Source: Scylla paramamosain
Taxonomy: Eukaryota; Arthropoda; Malacostraca; Decapoda; Portunidae
NCBI RefSeq assembly: GCF_035594125.1
Contig: NW_026973672.1
Span: 1,050,001-1,114,000, forward strand
Reading direction: 5' to 3'
DNA length: 64,000 nt
A program made the translations under genes and the position numbers. The notes below the pieces were generated by a model that worked only from the letters and a program-made list of their open reading frames with translations, searched no databases and was not told the origin of the DNA. Position 1 is the first letter of the stretch. Each line of letters begins with the position of its first letter. Below are positions 1 to 11,146 of the stretch, in pieces.

Positions 1-25
<25 letters not shown>
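1..25. repeat. (AC)n microsatellite, cut by window edge
   Basis: Perfect AC dinucleotide run at the left edge; its true length lies outside the window. Confidence 0.95.
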
Positions 26-33
<8 letters not shown>

Positions 34-61
34 CAACAGCCCCGGACGGTCTTCACGCCTT

Positions 62-119
62 AGCCAGCCTTGCCTACCCCTTAAATACGCCCCAGCCAGC
101 CTTGCCTACCCCTTAAATA
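62..119. repeat. 32-bp tandem duplication
   Basis: The motif AGCCAGCCTTGCCTACCCCT followed by TAAATA occurs twice, 32 bp apart (62-87 and 94-119), identical in both. This is a recent local duplication. The rest of 26-398 shows nothing recognisable. Confidence 0.85.
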
Positions 120-398
120 AAGTCAAAACAACAGCATTGGATCTGAATCAAACGTACACACACATGCACAGCTTCTGGTGGACCAATGAACACGGCCGTA
201 ACACTTCAATGAAAACGAGACATGCTGGACACTTACCGCCACAATTAAGACACACTTCAGGGCCACACAGTTAAGGGCCTCAGTTTAGGGGCACACTTCA
301 GGGACATACCTCGCCGTCAGTCTTACCTACAGAGAGAAAGGAAGAGATATAATGAGCGAGTGTGGATGGATCAGGGAAACGAGTCTTGAATGTTACCC

Positions 399-434
399 TG
401 TGTGTGTGTGTGTGTGTGTGTGTGTGAGTGTGTG
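399..434. repeat. (GT)n microsatellite, interrupted
   Basis: GT run with one AG interruption near its right end. Confidence 0.9.
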
Positions 435-515
435 CGCTGTCCCCTCACTCTCTCTTTCCCTTTCCACCTATCTCTTCACAAAATGGCAGCTGTGCGAGGC
501 AGTAAAATGGTGAAC

Positions 516-517
<2 letters not shown>

Positions 518-587
<70 letters not shown>
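518..587. repeat. (CT)n microsatellite
   Basis: Seventy bases of uninterrupted CT. It produces artefactual Ser-Leu and Arg-Glu ORFs on the two strands. Confidence 0.97.
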
Positions 588-590
<3 letters not shown>

Positions 591-906
591 GCCTGTATGG
601 AATGTGGGTGCGTCTCGGCGGCGCGAGGAAGGGAGGGAAGGGTGAGGTGCGGGAGGAGGCAGATTAACACCACTACAGGGAATTCGAATCCCCCTACCTC
701 AGCCATGACGCACCGCTGCCTGTCTGCCTCGCCACGCCTCCACTCACCAACCAGCCTTTCTCTTTACTGTGCTGTGCATCTGTTGCCTCGTGTCATACTG
801 TATAGCCCGTGACAATGAGACTCGTAAGGGTCAACCACGGGACTGTTAGTGTTGGTTCTATTCATTCCTGTTGTGTTCAATTCATTGCTTTGTGTTTTGT
901 GCTCAG

Positions 907-1003
907 GGTGTCCGGCCGAGGCTCAACACTTACTGCCGCGTGACGTGGCGTCTTGTAGATCTGGTCCAAGATGGCAGCCTTAATAACGGCCACACAGCGA
1001 CAG
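907..1003 (+). other. candidate internal exon (weak)
   Basis: A T-rich tract ends in a good acceptor (TTTTGTGCTCAG, AG at 905-906). It is followed by 97 nt, GC-richer than the surroundings and open in one plus-strand frame, then CAG|GTAGCG. The translated segment (GVRPRLNTYCRVTWRLVDLV and on) matches no family I recognise. Splice sites of this strength arise by chance, so this is only a candidate. The surrounding 600-1900 is GC-rich, non-repetitive and otherwise unassigned. Confidence 0.15.
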
Positions 1004-1896
1004 GTAGCGTCTCTGTGACTGCCTCGACTTCCTGGCCATGCCCCCCACCAGGGCCTCCCAGACTGTCCTGGTAGCTAGGCGGGGCTGTGACAGTCGCGGC
1101 GCCTCGACACTCCCCCCAAACCAGTCAGGAGAGAGGGACGTACAGCTAAGCAGCGACTCGCAGGTCCCCCGTGACAGCCACACAATGACAGCGACACCTC
1201 TCCCTCAGGAAGGAAGTCCCGTGACTGTGAAGCGTGCGGCGATATTCCCAAGCAGATTCCGTGATGAGTTTGGCGGTGAGCGGGGCGTGTGGCGGTCAGG
1301 ATCTTCGGAGGGTGACGCAGCAACAACCCTAAGCTGGGATGACTCGCGTACCTCGTGAGCGTTGGGTCAGGTCTTTTTGAATAAGTAAAGGAGAAAAGAT
1401 GGGGAGGAGGAAGTGAGGATAGTGGTAAGAATAGGGGGGTGATAAGAAGGGAATTATAAAAGGAGGAAAAGTCACTGGCACAATTTGAATTTTGGCTACG
1501 TTATCAGGGAGGACGTACTAATGGGGACGAGATATGCTCAGGATATATGGCCGAGGCAGACAAGGTTACCCTCAGGGGAAACAGGAAGACCGCCATCAAT
1601 CCAGCCAGCCAAACAACACAGCCACAGCCACGGACGCGCGCCGCCCACGCACCCAAGCCCCGGGGCAGAACTCCGCACGAGCCCGGGGCCAGACTAGCCA
1701 GGACTTTTTCAAATCCTCTTTTCTCCATATTTACGGCCAAGTGGTGGTGACTCACCCAGCACGTGGATACCCACAAGCTGGCAATCCCTATAGAAAATGG
1801 GTGGAGTGTACCCCGTTCTTCCCGGGGCGGGCAGCGGCGGGCGGCGGATTACTGGTGGCGCGTAATGTTGCGGCGCGTCTTCAGTTTTTAATCTCT

Positions 1897-1922
1897 TCTC
1901 CTCCTCCTCCTCCTCCTCCTCA
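1897..1922. repeat. short (CCT)n microsatellite
   Basis: About eight CCT units. The following 1923-2227 is AT-rich with a short (AAAT)n stretch and no gene signal. Confidence 0.85.
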
Positions 1923-2225
1923 TTCCCTCTCCTCTCAGCTGACCCACGTTTGTATATAAATATCAGATTGTAACTTAATATTTAGTACAGGATTGCAGTC
2001 TATTCCATCTATGCAAAATAAATAAATAAATAAAAGATCAGGAGAGTGCGTCTGCTCTTCCAGGAGTCAACGAAGGCTGCGCATTTCAAACTAAAACTTA
2101 TAACAATGCATCAAAACGTCACGACAATCATTTACAGTAAAGAAATCGTAAAATTAAAAAGAAAATAGAAAAAAATGCCCCTTCCTTAAAAATTGAAGTT
2201 AATTAAAAAAAAAAACTTTCCATTG

Positions 2226-2227
<2 letters not shown>

Positions 2228-2317
<90 letters not shown>
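2228..2317. repeat. (CA)45 microsatellite
   Basis: Ninety bases of uninterrupted CA, running directly into a CAC-based array. Confidence 0.97.
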
Positions 2318-2318
<1 letters not shown>

Positions 2319-2671
2319 ACCACCACCACCACCACGACCAATACCACCATCACCATCACCTCGACCAATACCACCACCACCACCTCGACCACCACCACCA
2401 CCACCACCACGACCAATACCACCACCACCACCACCACTACCACCACGACCAATACCACCACCACCACCACCACGACCAATACTACCACCACCACCACCAC
2501 CTCGATCAATACCACCACCACCACCACCACCACGACCAATACCACCACCACGACCAATACCACCACCACCACCACTACCACCACGACCAATACCAGCACC
2601 ACCACCATCACTACCACTACCACCACCACCACTACCACCACTACCACCACGACCAATACCACCACCACCAC
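2317..2671. repeat. compound (CAC)n array with embedded CGACCAATA spacers
   Basis: A 355-bp CAC trinucleotide array is broken about ten times by the same spacer (CGACCAATAC, also TCGACCAATA or TCGATCAATA) at 18-63 bp intervals. The shared spacer shows that the array grew by duplicating blocks of CAC plus spacer, not only by slippage of single triplets. It is open in several frames (poly-Thr, Val or Gly), which is an artefact. Confidence 0.9.
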
Positions 2672-2731
2672 CACCTTCAAAAGCTAACAAACAGTTCAAG
2701 GAGTCTGCTCTAAACGAGGCTGGACATCACC

Positions 2732-3067
2732 ATGAAGAGGAGACACCCTGCACCTGTCACCACTCCAGACCACCTCAATAAATGCGCTGTAAGAAGAACA
2801 GTCTTGCCCTTTTGTGAGAGGCATCAACACCCGACTCTGATAAAAACTCAAGAAGAACTCAAGGAAAAAAAATCTCCATGCTGCAAAACCCCCTTCACAA
2901 GATTTTGCAGGAGACAGGCTTCGTACATGCTATGGCTGATGGCCGCAAATTCCTGATGGAGAGAGAGAAGCAATGTTGCGGCAGGTACCACTACGTTTTT
3001 GCAAGACATATATAAAAGGCATAAAAGTTGAAACAGGCCTCCCCAAACATCGTGTATCTGGCTGAAG

Positions 3068-3075
<8 letters not shown>
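2732..3075 (+). pseudogene. broken DDE transposase (IS630/Tc1-related), N-terminal half and first catalytic block
   Basis: Relic of a cut-and-paste transposase. The reading frame from ATG 2732 (MKRRHPAPVT onward) carries a basic linker, then a helix-turn-helix-like segment (CAVRRTVLPFCERHQHPTL). At the A8 run 2865-2872 the homologous frame shifts by one base and continues as ISMLQNPLHKILQ, then GFVHAMADGRKFLMERE, resembling the stretch just before the catalytic core in this superfamily. Stop codons follow at 3013-3015 and 3022-3024. The first catalytic block is still visible at 3043-3069 as PNIVYLAEA, where active members usually read VYLDET, so the catalytic aspartate is replaced by alanine. 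The sequence then runs into a (TA)42 microsatellite and the C-terminal half is absent. Family assignment is from recalled motif patterns, not a search. It is certainly inactive. Confidence 0.6.

Positions 3076-3153
<78 letters not shown>
3070..3153. repeat. (TA)42 microsatellite
   Basis: Eighty-four bases of perfect TA. It starts exactly where the transposase relic is lost, so expansion or a break here may have removed the distal half. Confidence 0.97.
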
Positions 3154-3154
<1 letters not shown>

Positions 3155-3211
3155 TTAGTGTGGGGAAAAAAAGTTGAAAATTTATAAATAAATCCTACAA
3201 ATATAATATAA

Positions 3212-3213
<2 letters not shown>

Positions 3214-3278
<65 letters not shown>

Positions 3279-3338
3279 ATTCGATAATTGGCGGGCCAGC
3301 TGGTAGCGGTCGTACTCATGGGAATTCCTGAACCTGCC

Positions 3339-3407
<69 letters not shown>
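3214..3407. repeat. (GA)n and (CT)n facing pair
   Basis: (GA)n at 3214-3272 and (CT)n at 3341-3407, separated by 68 bp of unique sequence. The two arms are complementary, giving a potential hairpin with an arm of nearly 60 bp. Confidence 0.95.
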
Positions 3408-3411
<4 letters not shown>

Positions 3412-3448
3412 TTATTTTCCAGCATGGTTTTCATAAAGTTACAGAATA

Positions 3449-3451
<3 letters not shown>

Positions 3452-3521
<70 letters not shown>
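3452..3521. repeat. (GT)35 microsatellite
   Basis: Seventy bases of uninterrupted GT. Confidence 0.97.
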
Positions 3522-3523
<2 letters not shown>

Positions 3524-3529
3524 TGCTGC

Positions 3530-3720
3530 TCTCTGCTCTGCTTCTCCTCCTCATCATGTTGCTCTGCTCCTCTTCCTGATCTGCTCCTCCTGCAGTCCTG
3601 CTCCTCTTCCTTCTCTGCTGCTGTTCCTCCTCCTCCTCCTCCTCCTCCTCCTCCTCCTCCTCCTCCTCCTCCTCCTCCTCCTCCTCTTCCTGCTCTGATC
3701 TGCTCCTCCTCCTCCTCCTT
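3530..3720. repeat. (CCT)n array in a TCC/TGC-rich tract
   Basis: The core (CCT)n runs 3625-3687 with degenerate CTCCTG/CTGCTC repeats on both sides, consistent with an old triplet array and a younger perfect core. Confidence 0.9.
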
Positions 3721-3816
3721 GGTGTTGTCAGCATGTGTCAATACCAAACTCGTCTGTGCCTCTTCTGGTCCTCGTTCAAAGCGCTACATAGAAGCAAAAG
3801 TAATATTTGCACCTCT

Positions 3817-3819
<3 letters not shown>

Positions 3820-3904
<85 letters not shown>
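3820..3904. repeat. (GT)n microsatellite
   Basis: Eighty-five bases of GT. Nothing gene-like between here and 4099. Confidence 0.97.
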
Positions 3905-3906
<2 letters not shown>

Positions 3907-4097
3907 AAGACAATGTGTAATGTGCTTCCAACTTTTTCCCATAAAATTGAAACTATTTGAATCTTTCCTCTTTCAACTCTTTACGTAATGGAATTCTTTT
4001 TAATTATCTTTTCTTCTCCAATCCTGTTTTTTTTTTTTTAAGCGCGGGAAAGGCTCGCTTCATAAAACATTAATTCATCTTAATTGCTAATACGTAA

Positions 4098-4099
<2 letters not shown>

Positions 4100-4165
<66 letters not shown>
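4100..4165. repeat. (CA)33 microsatellite
   Basis: Sixty-six bases of perfect CA. Confidence 0.97.
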
Positions 4166-4167
<2 letters not shown>

Positions 4168-4250
4168 CATGCAAACATGAAAACAAACAGGCATTCATTA
4201 TCTAGATGAGTTAGGTTAGGAAAAAAATAATGGCTATTATTATTATGTTT

Positions 4251-4253
<3 letters not shown>

Positions 4254-4329
<76 letters not shown>
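4254..4329. repeat. (CT)38 microsatellite
   Basis: Perfect CT run followed by an interrupted CT tail to about 4360. Confidence 0.97.
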
Positions 4330-4331
<2 letters not shown>

Positions 4332-4539
4332 TCCTATTTCTATTCTCTCTCTCTCTCTCCTTCCTACATAAAAAAAAAACATTCAGAATGCTGTAAAAAT
4401 AATAATAATAATAAAAAAAATGCTACGACACAGAAAAGAGAGAAAATAGGTGGGTAATTTTCTACGTTCTAGACTACGGAACTATTGAAAAGACTGCAGT
4501 ACTAAACAGTGTGTCTAAAACGTTGAAGGATGATATTAC

Positions 4540-5050
4540 GAGGAAAAACTGTCAAACATTTAAATGCGGCCCTCGGCAAGTAACGGAAAAAAAAACTTCT
4601 TATCACTACACTACAATGTCATAACACCATTTGCTCATTTCTGATTTTAACATGTGAACTTTATATTATAGTTACGTATTATAATGAGGAATAGGCTATG
4701 TTACGTGGGGTAACACGACAGCTAGGAAATTGTAGGTTCTTCATAGAAACACGTACGGACTGTGGTTTCTATATTTAGGCAAGGAAAAAAAAAAAAACGA
4801 ATAATAGCGTGGCAGACCCTGAGTGCATGGCTACCCCGGAAACATCCGCCAGACTGAGGGTTACAGGGTTGCCAAGCGTACAATAAATGGAGGTACAATA
4901 TGAAACATGGAAACATCACATATCCACAGGCTATCGCACATCTGGTACATGAAAAAATTGTCAAGCATTTAAACGCCCTCGGAGAGTAAAGAAAAAATAC
5001 CCTTCTTATCACTAGACTACAATGTCACAATACCATTTGTTCATATACAG
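4540..5050. repeat. direct repeat pair about 407 bp apart
   Basis: The segments 4540-4650 and 4947-5050 are diverged copies. Both contain CTGTCAA or TTGTCAA, then CATTTAAA, CCCTCGG, AAGTAA or AGTAAA, and CTTCTTATCACTA, then CTACAATGTCA and ACCATTTG. The intervening 300 bp is unique. This is an old local duplication; no gene is seen. Confidence 0.75.
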
Positions 5051-5249
5051 TGGCCTCAGGATACACTCGCGGTGGCAGAGTACTGGCTGGCGAGCCTCAT
5101 TGACTTTGCTGATAACTCGCTCGGTTGTTGACAGCTATGGGCAGCTTATGTCTCGTGGCCACAGAGGTCTCGCATTGTTGTGTTACCGACGTGTAATATA
5201 TTAAATTATGAGTAAAAGTGTTTTGAATCTTCTCGCTTGAAAGAAAATA

Positions 5250-5305
5250 ATTATTTATTTATTTTATTTATTTATTTTATTTATTTATTTATTTTTATTT
5301 TTTTT
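5250..5305. repeat. (TTTA)n microsatellite
   Basis: Imperfect TTTA/TTTTA run ending in a T-rich stretch. Confidence 0.85.
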
Positions 5306-5317
5306 CACGAGACAATT

Positions 5318-5500
5318 AGCAGCAGAAGCAATGCGTGAAGTCTTTATAACCATCTATAAGAAAGTTAGCGATAAAAGAATACATTTGTAATTTCTTCCCA
5401 ATTCGAAGATTAGATGTGGCTGCAGAACAAGATGTCTCAGAGCGACTGGTAATTAGGGAAAGGTGTACCAGGTGGCAGTCAAAGAGTTAAGTAACGGGTG
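5318..5500 (+). repeat. dispersed repeat A, copy 1
   Basis: Shares an ordered set of motifs with 6935-7135: TGAARTCTTTATAA, CATCTAYAAGAAA, GATGYCTCAGAGYGA, then GTAAT, AAGRTGTRCCA and AAAGAGTTAAGTA. Same orientation, about 1.6 kb apart, clearly diverged. It is probably an unclassified interspersed element. Confidence 0.6.
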
Positions 5501-5800
5501 CTCAGGCCAAGGGCGAGAAAGAGGCTGGAATTAAAGGCCCATTACAGGAGAAACCCCCCAGAGAGTACAGTCAAAATGATTATCCAAGATTACTGAAGAA
5601 AAATTGCTTGAAACCTTCCTCTTGAAACCAGTAAAGGGTAACATGTCACAGGCAGGGCGTTGTAAAGTCACTACTGCCGCCACCACTGCAATCACCACAA
5701 CCACTGTCGCTGCGAAGGTAATGGTGGTGCCGATTCTAATGCTACTGATGATAATGGTATGTAATGCTTAAATATTTTGGTAATACGAGAACAGTAATAA

Positions 5801-5801
5801 C

Positions 5802-5874
<73 letters not shown>

Positions 5875-5887
5875 ATGGTGGTGGTAG

Positions 5888-5890
<3 letters not shown>
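5801..5890. repeat. (AGT)n / (GGT)n microsatellite
   Basis: Perfect AGT triplets to about 5866, then GGT-based triplets. It joins directly onto the next (GA)n run. Confidence 0.95.
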
Positions 5891-5973
<83 letters not shown>

Positions 5974-5986
5974 TGTGTGTGTGTGT
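5891..5986. repeat. (GA)n-(GT)n compound microsatellite
   Basis: (GA)40 followed without a break by (GT)8. Confidence 0.97.
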
Positions 5987-5989
5987 TTG

Positions 5990-6568
5990 GGTCAAGAATC
6001 GCGTCTGTAGTTAATAATGTTTGACGGTTCTTGGCAAGGTTCTGGGTGGCGTCCTTGCTCTTGTTGATCATTAACATTGTCCCGGTGCAACAAAACAATA
6101 CTGGGTCCCAAAGGTTTATAAGGCATGGCATCTTGAAACGAAAATCGGCACACCGTGCGATTCTTCTGGGCTCGGCGGCACTGCCAGGCGTATGACACTG
6201 AGTTCTGCCGGGCTGATTCTTCCCTCTACGGGCTTCCCTTGGCGCTCCTCGTTCTATAATATTCAAATCGTTTCTTACCGCGTCTTAAAAGTATATATTT
6301 ATGGTATTATATATCAGTTAGTTGCCTCTTGATGGCAGCGCGACACGTTGGTCGGCTGCGTGGCACTAAAGAGGTCACGGAAAGAGTTGACGCTCAGTGC
6401 CCGTGGCTCGCCACATCTCCCAGGCCGAGGAAATTCATAGGAACGACTTGTAATTATGTAGCTTCGCCCTTATAGTTTTTGAAAAAAAAGTACTCCATGT
6501 TTTTACCAAGATTAGTGTTGCGGGGAATGTTGCAGAGTTTTATAGTACAAGCGAACATTAGTTTTATG
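5990..6568 (+). repeat. dispersed repeat B, copy 1 (inverted partner at 32404-33082)
   Basis: About 580 bp is homologous, in reverse complement, to 32404-33082. Landmarks shared with the partner include AAGAATCGCGTCTG, CTTGCTCTTGTTGATCA, GGCGCTCCTCGTTCTATA, ATATATCAGTTAG, GCCTCTTGATGGC and GTACAAGCGAACATTAGTTT. Copy 2 is longer because of small insertions. No terminal inverted repeats are visible. A frame open in both copies shows mostly amino-acid-changing differences, which argues against coding function. Element class unknown. Confidence 0.8.
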
Positions 6569-6934
6569 AGCATTTCGTCGGCTCATCTCCGCGAGGCCCA
6601 TTAATTCCTCACACAACACAGTCAAGCGGTGAAATTGCAAGAACAGGTGAAGGGTGGAATTCGATCCATCACGTGATCCATTAGCGTCCAGGGCCCAGCG
6701 GCAGGTAATCCACTTAGCAGGCAGGCCCAGCTCGCACAGCCCGGCATTCAGCGGCGGCTCGGACACAAGGACGCAAGTGTACACAATAGGGCCAGGCATC
6801 CATACTATATTTTAGATGTAATTTTACGGAATCTTCATGTATACATCAGTCTGCACTCACATCCTAGCCTGACGATCACCTGACTCAAGGCCCTTGTCAT
6901 CTGAGTACCTTCCCCTTAGCCTTTTCACTGCGAT
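6569..6934. other. unassigned unique sequence
   Basis: GC-richer than average. It holds a 95-codon minus-strand ORF (6512-6799) that begins at ATG and is not low-complexity, but it runs into repeat B and shows no known motif. No splice or promoter support. Confidence 0.4.
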
Positions 6935-7135
6935 ATGCAATACTTAACAGCACTGTAAGTAATGTATGAAATCTTTATAAGCATCTACAAGAAAAAAAGG
7001 GATTAAAAGATTTGATTTTGCAATATCTAGGCAGTATAATTTTCAGAAGTGACTGTAGATCAATAAAAGATGCCTCAGAGTGATTAGTAATAAATGAAAG
7101 ATGTGCCAAATATCAGTGAAAGAGTTAAGTACCAA
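6935..7135 (+). repeat. dispersed repeat A, copy 2
   Basis: Second copy of the element at 5318-5500, same orientation, ending in the shared motif AAAGAGTTAAGTA. The two copies bracket repeat B. Confidence 0.6.
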
Positions 7136-7499
7136 ATGACTTGCTCCCATTTCGGCCTACAATATAGAATTTTATCTTCTGATGTATCTTTTCCATGCCT
7201 GAGAAAACTGAAGGAAAATAAGTTGCATCATAAAATATACACACTTCTCCTCCCTCTTAAAATTAACTGAACTTAGTAAGCACCAAACATTTTGAGATAC
7301 ACGTACGAAATTTTTTGAAACGCCTCTCCCTGAAGGTCGCAGGAGTGTATTTCGGCAGTGTTCGTTCAAGCAGAAATGATTAACGCCACGCACCATATTC
7401 CGGCGGCGTGGCTTTAAAGGTGCGTCAATACTGCCAGACATTCCAGGTATTCTAATTGACGAACGAATCATTTTCATATCGTGAGAAAATGTTGGGAAA

Positions 7500-9200
7500 C
7501 TTTTTTGGTGAGTGTACATCAAAGGGTGTCAGGTTACGTGTTTCTCCTTTCATTACTTTGCTTCCTACTGATATTCCCTTTTTTTATGCGTTTGTTCCTG
7601 TCTTAAGGTGTGTCGCTTCAGGGAAAATTAAAATGAAGAGGAAGCTGAAAGAATTACATCATACATTAATTTTTCTTTCGATATTTTGTTACCATAATTT
7701 CACACTACTGATAATATCGTATGTCCTTGTGTTTGTTCCTGTTATAAAGTGTATTGCTTAATGGTAAACTGAGCTGATGAGAGAACTTAAGGAATGAAAG
7801 TTACATCATAAACACTGCATCAAAGGGTTTAGCATTACTATCCATACTGTTATGATGATAGTATTGCCTTTCCCTGTGTTTGTTCCTGGCATGGTGCTGC
7901 ATCAAGGTAAATTAAGGGAAAACAGAAGCACAGAGTAACTTGATCAACTATGTACATCGGAAGGTATAAGGCTTTCTCTCTTCTTTTAAATTTTTTTTAT
8001 CCATGTGTCGAACTAGTCATAAAGCTGCCTTCCCTTGTGTTGGTCCCTGGTAAAATAATCTGAGGCGAAGAGAACACTAAGAGAGCATAACACTGACTCT
8101 CCTTTCAATACTGTATCCCTCATGTCATTGTAATGTTGATAAGGCTTTTTCTTTTCCTGCTTAGGTGATTTTCCAGGGTAAACTGAGGCGAGGACAAAAC
8201 TAAAGCAAAGAAAATGACATAATAAAATCTGTACAACGTAGGGTATACTATTAAGAATACAAGAAAATACAAAATATATGAAGTTGCAAGAATCCATCAG
8301 ATCTAAATGTGGCAGTTCTTTTTCTTGTTTGAGTACTTTGTTGTCATGGTGTCACTCTAATGATAATATTTACTTCCCGTGTTTGTTTCTGTCAGGGTGT
8401 GTTGTTTCACGGTAAACCGAGGAGAAAGAGGAATTTCATAACACGTACAGTTGCCCCCACTTGTTTTAATGTCACAAAAATAGAGGGAAGGATTTTGTAG
8501 AATATGAGCCACGATACATCAAAGAGAACTATATTGATGTTTCTCTTTGGTTAAATTGTTGCCCATAATGACGTTCTGCTACAAATACATGGTTTTTTTT
8601 TTCATTCTGTCTACCATAATATTGAACTTCTGAGAATTATGGTATATGAAAGAGAACTATATTACTTTAAATGTTTCCCCTTACTTTGTCATCCTCAACA
8701 CTTGCTATTAATGCTACTAATATATGACATTTTTTTAACTGTCTTTGTAACAATGTACTTACACACAGTAAAATTTTACACCTACATCAAGGGAAATAAG
8801 GTTATTATTACTTTTCTGCTTTCAATAGTTGCTGCGTACAACTTTTTTCGATAAAATGATGTCACTTCTCTTTATTATTTCTTGTATGTTTTTACGTGAG
8901 AATATTTAGACAATTTTAAAATACATGCGCCCGAGGGAGCACCATTTTTGCCTTCCTGCTTTTAATAATTAAACGTTACTCATAATAAAACCGTCCTAAA
9001 AAGCATTACATGACCTAGCGAGTCTTCACAGATCACAATATTTCACGAGAGAAAAACGATAGAAGCACAGAATGTTTAATTTCATAATACTTACATCAAA
9101 GGCAATGACATTACTCTGGCCTTTTCTCTTTTCGATACGTGACCCACTAACAATGTATACCAACATTAATACAGAATAATCATGGAGCTGGTTCTCATGT
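7500..9200. repeat. degenerate tandem array, about 150-170 bp period
   Basis: Units share GTGTTTGTTCCTG, then TGTGTTGCTTCA, GGTAAACTGAGGAGA, then a TACATCATA / CATCAAAGGG segment and a pyrimidine-rich stretch. The anchor recurs near 7590, 7725, 7880, 8036, 8170 and 8383; the later CATCAAGGG or CATCAAAGG segments near 8785 and 9093 are more decayed. Copies are strongly diverged. No conserved reading frame runs through the array. This looks like an ancient satellite remnant. Confidence 0.7.
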
Positions 9201-9292
9201 AAAATAAAGCTTCATTAATATATTCTCGTTACTATGTCGCCGGGTGGTGGTGATGGGTGAGTGGGTTTGTGTGGGTAGGGAGGAGCCTTCAC

Positions 9293-9480
9293 CTTTACTC
9301 TTTTTCCTTTTATGTGGGAGGGACTCTGACCAGGGATACAGAGAGGGAGTGAGGTGACAGTCCCTACAGCAGAGAGCCAGAAAGGATTATACTTAATTGA
9401 ATTGTCTTGAAACTTTACTGTTATGATGTTATTAGGTGAGGGGAACGCACCATACAACACTGCACCATTGGCAACATTCA
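9293..9480 (-). mobile_element. possible 3' tail of non-LTR family 2 (reverse orientation)
   Basis: CTTTTATGTGGGAGGGACTC, then TGACCAGGG, resembles the reverse complement of the family 2 tail at 29960-30003 (CCTTGGCCGGTG, then CCCTCCTACATAAAA). Only the tail is recognisable and the match is imperfect. Confidence 0.35.
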
Positions 9481-9760
9481 CCACACCACAATGATATCAC
9501 ACGATGCCATATGTAATAACTGCATCATAGCACCACACCACACCACTCCACTGGAAGCCACATAGCCACAGTGCACACCACACCACATCAAATTAGACCA
9601 TACAAGGCAGCACACCATACACCACTACACACATAATATAAACACACACACGCACTCACAATGCAACGGTTACTATTACTATAACTATAATGACCACAAC
9701 TTCAGCAACTACTATTACTACTACTACCATCACCACCATAACCACCACCACCAATAAAAA
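9477..9760. repeat. degenerate CACA/CACCA-rich stretch
   Basis: Many short CACACCA and ACCACAC motifs followed by ACT/ACC triplets; cryptically simple rather than a clean microsatellite. Confidence 0.6.
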
Positions 9761-10790
9761 TCAAGAAGCGAATCAATAAGCACAAGACCCATTGACACAA
9801 ATTTCACTGCCCCCCAAATGTCAACCTTCCAAAAACCCTATCTTGTCACATTTCTTTTCCCTCCCTCCTATTTTTCCCCCACTGGTGCTGCAATCACTCC
9901 CCGCCACACTTGAAGCATTGCAGATCGTCGGGTATTCGCGCCGCTATCCTTCACTTCTGCATGCGTGTGAAGCTACTTTTTATTACAGACAGCCCTCGCC
10001 TCCCACGCCCAGCCAGTCCTTCCTTCCTTCTCGCACCAGCGCATTCCTCGCTTACGACATAAATTTTTGGTTCACAAGGATATACGAGCGAGAATATTAC
10101 ATCTTTGGGGATATTTTACCTTTATAAGTCTTGTCAAGTGGCCCGGATTCACTTGTTATTTTTGGTTTATGAGGGTATCTGTTATTCTGTGGTGCATATC
10201 ATATTCTTTACTCTATGTGATTTTCTTCTTTATATATCACGAGTATCTATTTTGTTTTTATATGCTATTATTATTATTATTATTTTTTCAGTTTATACAC
10301 GTTCTCATACAAAGCTTATAATATTATCTTCTTTATGTGTATCTTACGGGATGTACACTCGTAATATCCTCTAGTTTCTGATATACAAATTGTCTATTTT
10401 CTCTTAGTTTATATAGGCTTATAAACTATCTTGTGATTTACATACTATCATGCTAGTTTATGTACAACCATCTAGTTTACATCCTATCTTATGACAATCA
10501 CCTATACAAAACATAAGATTCCCAGAAATTATTCAATCTATACAAGTGTAAAAAATTAAATCAGTGGAAAATAAAGGAGAGAAAAAGATGAAGACTGCAA
10601 GGAAACCACCACTACATCAGGACGCCAGTACGTACACTCAGACCAGCAACGCGAGGCACACGAGTCACTGGAACCGTCAGTAGAGTTCGAGGCAAGAAGT
10701 TAGGAATATTTCCCCCCTAACGAGCGGGTCCCAGGAAGCGGAGGCCAAGATCAATGTTACCTGAAGTTCTCGTGACTCGTTTGGTGATGT
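9761..10790. other. no gene seen; AT-rich, with a degenerate CTAGTTTA-type repeat at 10360-10500
   Basis: The part at 10360-10500 repeats CTAGTTTAYAT and ACTATCTTGTG at irregular 20-50 bp intervals. The remainder is AT-rich with no supportable ORF. Confidence 0.5.
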
Positions 10791-10793
10791 GTG

Positions 10794-10834
10794 ATGGTGG
10801 TGGTGGTGGTGGTGGTGGTGGTGGCGGTGGTGGT
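10794..10834. repeat. (GGT)n microsatellite
   Basis: About 13 GGT triplets with one GGC. A purine-rich stretch follows to 10990. Confidence 0.92.
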
Positions 10835-11146
10835 ACTCGTAAGTAATAGAAGTAGTTGTTGGAGGAGGAGGAGGAGAAGTGGAGACGAGAGGAGAGGAGA
10901 AAAAATCAGACGAAAAAAGAAAAGATATAGGAAAGAAAAATGAAAAGAAAGAAAAAATAAAAAAACAGTAGTAGTAGTAGCAGCAGCAGCAGTAGAAGCA
11001 GTAAACCACTAAGTAAACAGTATTGTGACAAGGTAAGTCAAACAAACTTTAAAACGTTTCGCCTCACAGCCGTCACGTAGCATCTTAACAACACCCTGCA
11101 ACACATCTTTCAGCAAAACCCCAGACACACAATTACATCACGTGCA

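Noticed and set aside
655..705. tRNA T-arm-like GGGAATTCGAATCCCCC
   Set aside because: No A box or acceptor stem at the right distance upstream; a lone palindromic EcoRI-type motif explains the look.
2186..2699. Long ORFs of poly-Val, poly-Thr/His-Thr and Gly-rich repeats
   Set aside because: Pure translations of (CA)n and (CAC)n. The same applies to all Arg-Glu, Ser-Leu, Cys-Val, Thr-His, Asn, Glu and Leu homopolymer ORFs across the window.
5043..5240. TACAGTGGCCTCAGGATACACT followed by a short frame, resembling a pogo/Tigger terminal repeat
   Set aside because: No matching inverted end or transposase found nearby; resemblance too short to call.
5992..6266. Frame shared by both copies of dispersed repeat B (PCLINL, INKSK, TDAIL segments)
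   Set aside because: Most differences between the copies change the amino acid and there are indels, so no protein-level constraint. Treated as a non-coding repeat.
6512..6799. 95-codon minus-strand ORF with non-repetitive composition
   Set aside because: No known motif, it extends into repeat B, and there is no splice or promoter support. Length is within chance for this window.
7172..7522. 116-codon minus-strand ORF
   Set aside because: Overlaps the start of the degenerate 150-170 bp array and has no recognisable domain.
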